From Hyphomicrobiales bacterium (GTDB lineage: Bacteria > Pseudomonadota > Alphaproteobacteria > Rhizobiales > Rhizobiaceae), in contig DUSC01000211.1 of NCBI GenBank assembly GCA_012842935.1, forward strand, positions 1-40,256: a stretch of DNA of 40,256 nt. Reading direction: 5' to 3'. The position numbers and the translations under genes were made by a program. Shown in pieces: positions 34,945 to 40,256 of the stretch. How positions within the stretch are numbered: position 1 is the first letter of the stretch; every line of letters begins with the position of its first letter. A model generated the notes under the pieces. That model worked only from the letters and a program-made list of their open reading frames with translations. It ran no database searches and had not been told where the DNA came from.

Positions 34945-35966
34945 GACGCCCTCTGCGAATAGCGGATGCGCGGGTTGATGAAGGCGATCAGCAGGTCGAC
35001 GATCACGTTGACGATGAGGAACATCGCGGAGATGATCAGCACCGTGCCGACGATGGCGTTGAGATCCTTGCGCAGGATGACGGCGACGCCGTATCGCGAC
35101 AGGCCCGGCCAGGCGAAGACCGCCTCGACCAGGAAGGCGTTGCCGAGCATGGCGGCGAAGTCGAGGCCGATGATGGTCAGCGACGGGATCATCGAGGGGC
35201 GGAAAGCGTAGCGGCCGGCGATGCGCCGCTCGGGGAAGCCGTAGGACTGCGCCATCTCGATGTACGGCTTGTCGTAGGTCTCGACCATGTTGGAGCGCGT
35301 CAGTCGCGCCGCCTGGCCGATGCCGGAGAGCGCCAGCGCGAAGGCCGGCAGCACGATGTGCCAGGCGGCGTTGGAGAAGGCGCGCAGGTCGCCGGCGAGC
35401 AGCGTGTCGATCATCAGGAAGCCGGTGACCGTCCGGATCGTCATCGTGTCGGAGATGCGCCCGGCGATCGGGAAGAGGGGCAGGAAATAGGCGAAGGCGA
35501 GCATCAGGATCACCGCCCAGACGAAGGCGGGAGCCGACACGCCGAGCAGGGTGACGAGGCGGACGAGGTTGTCGATCCAGCTGTTGCGGTAGCGCGCGGA
35601 AAGGATGCCGAGCGGCAGGCCAATGACCACCATCATCACGCCGGAGACAAGCACCAGTTCCAGCGTCGCCGGGAGGAACTGGGCGATGTCCGTGGTGACG
35701 GGCCGGTTTGTGTAGAGCGAGACACCGAGATCGCCGCGCAGCAGGTCGGCGACGAACCGGCCGTACTGGACGACGATCGGCTGGTCGAGATTCAACCGCT
35801 CGCGCAGTGCCGCCACCTGATCTGCCGAGGCGTTCGGCCCGAGCGCGATGCGCGCCGGATCGCCGGGGATGACCCGGGCGATGGCGAAGATGAGCATGGA
35901 GACTCCGATCAGAACGACCAAAGACGTCCCAAGCCGCTTCGCGAGGAGGCGGACGACAGGCGGCAT
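34941..35966 (-). CDS. Oligopeptide/dipeptide-type ABC transporter permease (DppB-like)
   Basis: A 341-residue permease of the OppB/DppB type. It has the N-terminal helix SLVVLIGVSMLIFAIARVIPGDPA, about five further helices, and a characteristic EAA loop MAQSYGFPERRIAGRYAFR before the last helices. It pairs with the DppC-like protein. A 70-base gap holding a strong hairpin separates it from the binding protein gene, the usual place for expression to be stepped down from binding protein to membrane components. Confidence 0.9.
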   Translation of the reverse strand: MPPVVRLLAKRLGTSLVVLIGVSMLIFAIARVIPGDPARIALGPNASADQVAALRERLNLDQPIVVQYGRFVADLLRGDLGVSLYTNRPVTTDIAQFLPATLELVLVSGVMMVVIGLPLGILSARYRNSWIDNLVRLVTLLGVSAPAFVWAVILMLAFAYFLPLFPIAGRISDTMTIRTVTGFLMIDTLLAGDLRAFSNAAWHIVLPAFALALSGIGQAARLTRSNMVETYDKPYIEMAQSYGFPERRIAGRYAFRPSMIPSLTIIGLDFAAMLGNAFLVEAVFAWPGLSRYGVAVILRKDLNAIVGTVLIISAMFLIVNVIVDLLIAFINPRIRYSQRAS

Positions 35967-35990
35967 GATGCTTCCCGTGACGGTGGACGG

Positions 35991-36013
35991 GCCGGCGGCT
36001 CGACGCCGCCGGC
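35991..36013. repeat. Perfect 9-bp stem hairpin between binding-protein and permease genes
   Basis: GCCGGCGGC-TCGAC-GCCGCCGGC forms a perfect 9-bp GC stem with a 5-base loop in the gap between the binding protein stop and the DppB-like start. It lacks a following T-run, so it is not a classical terminator; an mRNA-stabilising or attenuating element is the likelier role. Confidence 0.65.
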
Positions 36014-36036
36014 AGTAAGAGGGTCGGAACTCGCGA

Positions 36037-37629
36037 CTACTCGTTCATCTCCATCAGCCGGAAGCTGAAGCCCATGCCGTTCAGGCTGAAGCCCTTGGAC
36101 GGATCGGACAGCGCCGGCACTGAAACGCGCTTGCTCGCCGCGAAGACGCCGGTCTGGTCGTAGGCATAGATGCTCGGCTGCAGTTCGCGCAGGCGCTTGC
36201 TCACCTCGGTATAGGCGGCGGCGCGCTCCTCCTGCGAGGTCACGGTGCGGCCCTTGTCGAGGAGTTCGTCGACCTTGGAGTCCTTCAGGTATTCCGGCGA
36301 CTGCCAGGTTCCCGCCGCCGATGAGTGGTACATGCCGTAGATCAGCGTGTCCGGATCGCCGGTGACGGCATTGACGAAGACCTGGCTGATGTTCGGCGTG
36401 TTCTCGGGCTTCGTCACCATCTCGGTGAACAGCGCCCACGGCACCTTCTTCACTTCGGACTTGATGCCGATCTCGGCGAAATTGGCCTGCATCAGCAGCG
36501 CGAAGCGCTCTTCCAGCGGCACCTCGCCGATCCACGAAAGTTCGACCGTGAAGTCCTTGTACCGGCACTCGGACAGGTATTTCCTCGCTGCGTCGAGGTC
36601 GCGCTTGTACGCCTCGGAGGCGGGCAGCGAGCCGAGCATGCCGACCGGGAGCGGGCCGGAGGCCGGGCTGCCCTGCGAGACGGTGTCGGTGATCGCCACC
36701 ATCTTGATCGCGGCGTCGTAGTCGAAGGCATTGGCGACCGCGAGGCGGCAGTTCAGATCGTCGAACGGCGGCTTGGCGGTGTTCATCTTGATGTAGAAGC
36801 CGGCGCCGCCCGACTCGGTTAGCAGTTGCGCGCCTTCCGCGGCGAGCGACTTCAGCACTTCCGGCGGCAGCCACTGCGAGGAGATGTCGTGCTCGCCCTG
36901 CGCGATCAGCGTGCGCACGGTCGCCGCCTCGAGGCCGTAGCGGTAGCGCACGACGTCCGGGGCCTTCGCCGGCACGCCGAGGAAGTAGTCGGGATTCTTG
37001 GCCAGCACCGTCTCCTGCTGGGGATTGTGCGAGACCACCTTGTAGGCGCCCGTGCCGGCGCCGTTTGTCGACAGGAAGGCCTGGCCCCAGTCCTTCATCT
37101 CGCCGTCGCCCTCGCCGAGATTGGCCATGACCAGCTTCTTGTCGACGATCGGCAGGCGCAGCAGCGCCGAAAGGAATGGCGAATAGGGAGCGGACAGGGT
37201 GAACCTGACCGTCGAGCCGTCGACGGCTTCGGCGCCCTTCACGCCGGCGAACAGGTAGGAGAGACCCTGCCCGAGCGCCTTCATTCGGTCGAGCGAGAAG
37301 ACGACGTCCTCGGCGGTGAGCGGGTTGCCGCTCTGGAACTTCACGTCGCCGCGGAGCTCGAACGTGTAGGTAGTGCCGTCGGTTTCCCAGCTCTCGGCGA
37401 GATGCGGGACGACGCCGCCGCTGCCCTGGGCGGCGAGCACCAGCGTGTCGTAGACGTTGAACATCAGCACCGAGTCGGCATAGTCGGTCGCCTTGGCCGG
37501 ATCGAGTTCGCCGACGGCGACTTCGTCGACGCGGAGGACGGTTTCGGCGAGCGCGGGGCTGGCGAGATGCGCGGTCAGCGCCGTCCCGGCAAGCAGCGCG
37601 GCAGCTAGCGATTTCATCAAAGGTTTCAT
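36037..37629 (-). CDS. ABC transporter substrate-binding protein, peptide family 5
   Basis: A 530-residue periplasmic binding protein (SBP family 5) of the downstream peptide-type importer. A Sec signal peptide (MKSLAAALLAGTALTAHLASPALAE) is cleaved near ALA-E, residue ~31. Typical sequence follows: VPHLAESWETDGTTYTFEL with KFQSGNPLTAEDVVFSLDR. The start ATG at 37629 (MKPLMKS) is preceded by AAGGGGAAG and overlaps the regulator stop (ATGA), so the 585-residue ORF-track form is rejected. Size is normal. These proteins bind peptides, but also opines, nickel chelates and other compounds, so the ligand remains open. Confidence 0.9.
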   Translation of the reverse strand: MKPLMKSLAAALLAGTALTAHLASPALAETVLRVDEVAVGELDPAKATDYADSVLMFNVYDTLVLAAQGSGGVVPHLAESWETDGTTYTFELRGDVKFQSGNPLTAEDVVFSLDRMKALGQGLSYLFAGVKGAEAVDGSTVRFTLSAPYSPFLSALLRLPIVDKKLVMANLGEGDGEMKDWGQAFLSTNGAGTGAYKVVSHNPQQETVLAKNPDYFLGVPAKAPDVVRYRYGLEAATVRTLIAQGEHDISSQWLPPEVLKSLAAEGAQLLTESGGAGFYIKMNTAKPPFDDLNCRLAVANAFDYDAAIKMVAITDTVSQGSPASGPLPVGMLGSLPASEAYKRDLDAARKYLSECRYKDFTVELSWIGEVPLEERFALLMQANFAEIGIKSEVKKVPWALFTEMVTKPENTPNISQVFVNAVTGDPDTLIYGMYHSSAAGTWQSPEYLKDSKVDELLDKGRTVTSQEERAAAYTEVSKRLRELQPSIYAYDQTGVFAASKRVSVPALSDPSKGFSLNGMGFSFRLMEMNE

Positions 37630-38312
37630 GACGACTTCCCCTTCTTTGTCTTCAGTGGCTTGGGTAGGCTCTTGAGCCGGGCGTTCCGGCGAACGGCCAT
37701 GCTCGTCCCGGCTGTCCCGGCGGACGGCCCGTCGCCGAAGACGTCCATCGTGCAGGTATGCAGGATGGTCGCCGGTCGATCGGTGTGGTTCCACGTGGAG
37801 TGGACGCGCGTCGACGGGAAATGCAGGGAATCGCCCGCCTCGAGCACGATCTCCTCGCCGTCGACTTCCACGGTGATGGCGCCGTCGAGGATGAAGAAGA
37901 TCTCCTCTCCCTCATGCGAGATCGGCTCGGAGCGATGCCCGGGCGGCTCGTGGATGAGCACGCTGCGCAGCACGTTGCCGGGGAAGGTCGTCGACAGGCG
38001 CTCGTAGGTGAGAGAGGCGCCGCCGATCGCGTAATGCGGGCGTTCGGCGTGGCGTGTCATCGGTGCCGTCACCTTGGGCTGCTCCAGGAAATCGCCGACA
38101 TTCGCGCCGAGCACGCGCGCCACGGCGACCAGGGACGACAATGATGGCGTGGTGATGCCGCGCTCGATCTGCGAGATGAAACCGACGGAGAGGCCTGCCC
38201 GGTCGGCGACTTCCTGGAGCGTCAGCCCGAGGTCGCGGCGGCGCTGGCGAAGACGGTCGCCGAGGGGCTCGTAGCCGCCGGGCTGAACCGCCTGCTGCGC
38301 CGCGCTGTCCAC
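37626..38312 (-). CDS. XRE-cupin transcriptional regulator of the operon
   Basis: A 228-residue regulator. An N-terminal helix-turn-helix of the XRE class (about 20-80: LRQRRRDLGLTLQEVADRAG, LSVGFISQIERG) is joined to a C-terminal cupin domain (about 120-200: ISHEGEEIFFILDGAITVEV, EAGDSLHFPSTRVHSTWNH). XRE-cupin proteins such as PuuR and SutR repress or activate genes for small nitrogen or sulfur compounds and sense ligand in the cupin. GTG at 38312 is chosen as start, because GGAGG lies 5 bases upstream; the ORF-track GTG at 38318 falls inside that ribosome site. It is the first gene of the operon and sits behind the paired operator, so autoregulation together with the transporter and hydantoinase genes is likely. 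Confidence 0.85.
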   Translation of the reverse strand: MDSAAQQAVQPGGYEPLGDRLRQRRRDLGLTLQEVADRAGLSVGFISQIERGITTPSLSSLVAVARVLGANVGDFLEQPKVTAPMTRHAERPHYAIGGASLTYERLSTTFPGNVLRSVLIHEPPGHRSEPISHEGEEIFFILDGAITVEVDGEEIVLEAGDSLHFPSTRVHSTWNHTDRPATILHTCTMDVFGDGPSAGTAGTSMAVRRNARLKSLPKPLKTKKGKSS

Positions 38313-38323
38313 TGGCACCTCCG

Positions 38324-38343
38324 TTTTAGTATTGGTAAAAAAA
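38324..38343 (-). promoter_or_regulatory. Operator half 1 (downstream copy) of the XRE-cupin operon
   Basis: The plus strand reads TTTTAGTATTGGTAAAAAAA. It is an inverted near-copy of the site at 38375-38394, differing at one position in a 19-base core. It overlaps the end of the candidate -10 element and the transcript start region, so occupancy would block transcription. The inner TTTA-n7-TAAA is itself an imperfect palindrome. Confidence 0.65.
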
Positions 38344-38370
38344 TCTTGCCCATCGGCGCCGCCGAGTCAA
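38342..38370 (-). promoter_or_regulatory. Candidate promoter of the XRE-cupin/transporter/hydantoinase operon
   Basis: On the minus strand TTGACT (38370-38365) and AAGATT (38347-38342) are separated by exactly 17 bases. The -35 matches consensus at five of six positions; the -10 is weak (three of six). It lies between the two operator copies. Confidence 0.55.
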
Positions 38371-38374
38371 TCGC

Positions 38375-38394
38375 TTTTTTACAAATACTAAAAA
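38375..38394 (-). promoter_or_regulatory. Operator half 2 (upstream copy) of the XRE-cupin operon
   Basis: The plus strand TTTTTTACAAATACTAAAAA is the reverse complement of TTTTTAGTATTTGTAAAAAA, matching the first site except at one base. Centre-to-centre distance is about 51 bases, close to five helical turns, which would place both dimers on one DNA face. Confidence 0.65.
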
Positions 38395-38461
38395 TCCAGC
38401 AGAAACGGCGGCTTACGTCTGGTCGGCGCCGCGGCGAGGTCGCGGCGCCGGAACGGACGGA

Positions 38462-39394
38462 TCAGAAGTTGACCTGATCGCCGCCCTTGAGGCTGAGGAT
38501 TTCGCGTGCTTCAGCCGGCGTCGCGATCTCGAGGCCGAGGCCCTCGACCATGCGCCGGGCCATCGTGACCTGTTCCGCGTTGCTGGCCGCCAGGCGCCCC
38601 TTGCCAGCCCATATCGAATCCTCGAGACCGACGCGGAGATTTCCGCCCATCAGCACCGACTGCATGGCGATCGGCATCTGGTTGCGGCCGGCGCCAAGAA
38701 CGGACCAGCGATAGGCGTCGCCGAACAGGCGGTCGGCGGTACGCTTCATGTGCATGACGTCTTCCGGGTGGGGACCGATGCCGCCAAGAATCCCGAACAC
38801 GCTCTGGATGAAGAAGGGCGGCTTGATGAGGCCCCGATCGACGAAATGGGCGCAGGTGTAGAGGTGGCCGATGTCATAGCACTCGATTTCGAAGCGCGTG
38901 CCGTTGTCGGCGCAGCGCGTCAGGATCGTCTCGATGTCGGCGAAGGTGTTGCGGAAGATGCGGCCGCGCGACCCTTCGAGGTAGGGGCGCTCCCAGTCGT
39001 GCTTGAAATCCTTGAAACGCTCTAGCATCGGGTAGAGGCCGAAGTTCATCGAGCCCATGTTGAGCGAGGCGACCTCCGGCTTGAAGTGCAGCGCCGGCGC
39101 CAGGCGTTCCTCGATGCTCATCGTCGCGGCACCGCCGGTGGTGATGTTGACGACGCAGTCGACGCGCTGCTTGATCACGCCGAGGAACGGCCGGAACGCC
39201 TCCAGCGATTGATCGGGCTCGCCGGTGTCCGGCTTGCGGGCGTGGAGATGGACGATCGCGGCGCCCGCTTCTGCCGCGCCGATCGCCGCCTCGGCGATCT
39301 CGGCGGCGGTCACCGGCAGGTGCGGTGACATCGACGGCGTATGAATCGAGCCGGTCACGGCACAGGTGATGATGACTTTCCGCGATGCTGCCAC
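38462..39394 (-). CDS. BKACE (DUF849) beta-keto acid cleavage enzyme
   Basis: A 310-residue beta-keto acid cleavage enzyme family protein (Kce type), a zinc-dependent TIM barrel that condenses a beta-keto acid with acetyl-CoA and splits it into acetoacetate and a new CoA ester. The metal motif H49-L-H51 (IVHLHARKPDTGEP) and the family blocks NITTGGAATMSIEERL, SLNMGSMNFGLYPM and ECYDIGHLY are clear. The start is a GTG at 39394 with GGAGGAAAGC upstream. Family members act on 3-keto-5-aminohexanoate, dehydrocarnitine and others; dehydrocarnitine would fit the betaine theme. It is on the same strand and directly upstream of the regulator, but the strong promoter between them suggests a separate unit. 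Confidence 0.87.
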   Translation of the reverse strand: MAASRKVIITCAVTGSIHTPSMSPHLPVTAAEIAEAAIGAAEAGAAIVHLHARKPDTGEPDQSLEAFRPFLGVIKQRVDCVVNITTGGAATMSIEERLAPALHFKPEVASLNMGSMNFGLYPMLERFKDFKHDWERPYLEGSRGRIFRNTFADIETILTRCADNGTRFEIECYDIGHLYTCAHFVDRGLIKPPFFIQSVFGILGGIGPHPEDVMHMKRTADRLFGDAYRWSVLGAGRNQMPIAMQSVLMGGNLRVGLEDSIWAGKGRLAASNAEQVTMARRMVEGLGLEIATPAEAREILSLKGGDQVNF

Positions 39395-39520
39395 GCTTTC
39401 CTCCGCTTGATAGAGACGGCTTACCGCCGACGGGCAGACAATGCGTCGGAAGCGGTGCCGTCTTCAAGCCCGAGGACTGTGCCAGCCCGACACGGAGACT
39501 GGCCTTGACCGGGCGCGGGA

Positions 39521-39700
39521 TCAGCTCCGCTTCGCCGGCCGCTGCGCCTCCGGCTTGTCGTTCTCGTCGTCGAGCAGGACGCGCACGGCCGCACCGTCGA
39601 GGTCGTCGTACTGGCCGCTGCGCAAGGCCCAGAGGAAGGCGCCGAGGCCGAGCGCGCCGAGGAAGAGCGCGATCGGGATCAGGAAGACGAGCGTCGTCAC
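39521..39700 (-). CDS. ccoS: cbb3-type cytochrome oxidase assembly protein CcoS
   Basis: A 59-residue single-helix membrane protein, below the ORF-track size limit. It begins at GTG 39700, overlapping the CcoI stop by the usual GTGA. The sequence has one N-terminal helix (TLVFLIPIALFLGALGLGAF) followed by the family motif LWALRSGQYDDLDGAAVR and an acidic tail. CcoS is needed for cofactor insertion into the catalytic subunit of cbb3-type oxidases and is normally the last gene of ccoGHIS, as here. The assignment is strong because of both motif and context. Confidence 0.93.
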   Translation of the reverse strand: MTTLVFLIPIALFLGALGLGAFLWALRSGQYDDLDGAAVRVLLDDENDKPEAQRPAKRS

Positions 39701-40256
39701 CGCATCGCTCCGGCGACACGGTCCGTGCCGACGCCTGCGGCGGTCCGGCGGGCCGCCTCGCCGCCGCCGTTGAGGCGCATGGCATTGGCGATGACGAGCA
39801 CCGAGGACATCGACATGGCGATCGCTGCGATCAGCGGCGTGACGAAACCGAGGATCGCGATCGGTACGGCGATGATGTTGTAGACGATGGCGAGCGCCAG
39901 ATTCTGCCGGATCAGCCCACCCGCGGATCGCGAAACGGTCAAGGCCAGCGGCACGGCCGACAGGCTTTCGCGCAGGAAGACGAAGTCGGCGGCGTTGCGG
40001 CCGACGTCGGCGGCCGTGGCCGGTGCGATCGAGACATGGGCGGCGGCGAGCGCGGGAGCGTCGTTGAGACCGTCCCCGACCATCAGCACCCTGCGGCCGG
40101 CTTGGGCCATGGCCTCGATCCGCTCGGTCTTGCCGCCGGGCAGGAGTCCGGCCTCGAAATGCGGGATGCCGAGCTTGCGCGCCACCGCCTCGGCGGCGTC
40201 GGCGCGGTCGCCGGTCAGCATCGCCACATCGAGGCCGAGCGAATGGAGTGCGGCAA
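39697..40256 (-). CDS. ccoI: Copper-translocating P1B ATPase CcoI/FixI, C-terminal part
   Basis: The C-terminal ~185 residues of a P-type ATPase; the frame is open to the window edge, and the ORF-track GTG at 40227 is internal. The hinge motif VGDGLNDAPALAAAHVSIA and upstream MLTGDRADAAEAVA are diagnostic of P-type ATPases. The last two hydrophobic helices (LALAIVYNIIAVPIAILGF and AMSMSSVLVIANAMRL) are typical of the P1B heavy-metal class. The following CcoS identifies it as CcoI/FixI, which supplies copper for assembly of the cbb3 oxidase used under low oxygen. It overlaps ccoS by four bases. Confidence 0.9.
   Translation of the reverse strand, partial: AALHSLGLDVAMLTGDRADAAEAVARKLGIPHFEAGLLPGGKTERIEAMAQAGRRVLMVGDGLNDAPALAAAHVSIAPATAADVGRNAADFVFLRESLSAVPLALTVSRSAGGLIRQNLALAIVYNIIAVPIAILGFVTPLIAAIAMSMSSVLVIANAMRLNGGGEAARRTAAGVGTDRVAGAMR

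Noticed and set aside
38324-38394. Terminator of the BKACE gene formed by the paired inverted repeats
   Set aside because: The arms are AT-rich and enclose a good -35 element 67-140 bases past the stop; promoter/operator function explains them better.
1-40256. tRNA, rRNA, CRISPR, insertion sequence or phage genes
   Set aside because: Intergenic gaps are short, and no cloverleaf, regularly spaced repeat, transposase or integrase signature was seen on either strand.

Overview
The window is GC-rich, gene-dense DNA from an alphaproteobacterium, most likely a member of the Hyphomicrobiales (Rhizobiales). The inference rests on the gene repertoire (fused quaternary-amine permease, BMP-type nucleoside importer, hydantoinase/peptide-ABC operons, ccoI-ccoS order), on many ATGA start/stop overlaps, and on degenerate palindromic intergenic elements resembling the rhizobial RIME type. 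I see no phage, insertion sequence, CRISPR array, rRNA or tRNA.

Layout. (1) 1-9490, plus strand: a quaternary-amine module with the end of a ProV-type ATPase, a fused two-domain ProW-type permease, and two pairs of choline-kinase-like phosphotransferase plus dimethylglycine/sarcosine-dehydrogenase-like flavoprotein in mirrored order (kinase-oxidase, oxidase-kinase). This points to uptake of a methylated amine and stepwise N-demethylation with tetrahydrofolate as one-carbon acceptor. (2) 9587-10075: a small CAP/SCP lipoprotein. (3) 16277 down to 10107, minus strand: a BMP-family nucleobase/nucleoside ABC importer (binding protein, double ATPase, two permeases) ending in a cytosine-deaminase-like amidohydrolase. 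Two related palindromic elements sit in this operon, and one supplies the start codon and N-terminal codons of the ATPase. (4) 16418-22817: a divergent signalling locus. A small membrane protein resembling the Pycsar effector PycTM (DUF5706) is on the minus strand; facing away from it are a 1230-residue FecR-TPR-outer-membrane-barrel protein and, overlapping it by one base, a CHASE2 class III nucleotide cyclase. (5) 22818-24498: a stretch with no supported gene, then a TadG-like pseudogene with an amber codon and a frameshift. (6) 38312 down to 24559, minus strand: one apparently continuous operon of about 13.7 kb. It begins with an XRE-cupin regulator and continues with a peptide-type ABC importer (binding protein, two permeases, two ATPases), a GAF protein, HyuA, HyuB, a hydantoin/Asp-Glu racemase-family protein, an M24 peptidase and a second HyuB. 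Its promoter lies between two inverted copies of a 19-bp AT-rich motif, probably the autoregulatory operator. (7) 39394-38462: a BKACE (DUF849) enzyme. (8) 40256-39521: the end of the cbb3-oxidase copper ATPase CcoI and a 59-residue CcoS that is missing from the ORF track.

Working together: regions 1, 3 and 6 read as scavenging of small N-methylated or cyclic nitrogen compounds (betaines, pyrimidine/creatinine-like rings, hydantoins, peptides). Region 4 reads as an envelope-to-cyclic-nucleotide signalling unit and is the most promising candidate for a poorly described system. Functions are inferred from family resemblance read by eye; no database search was run.
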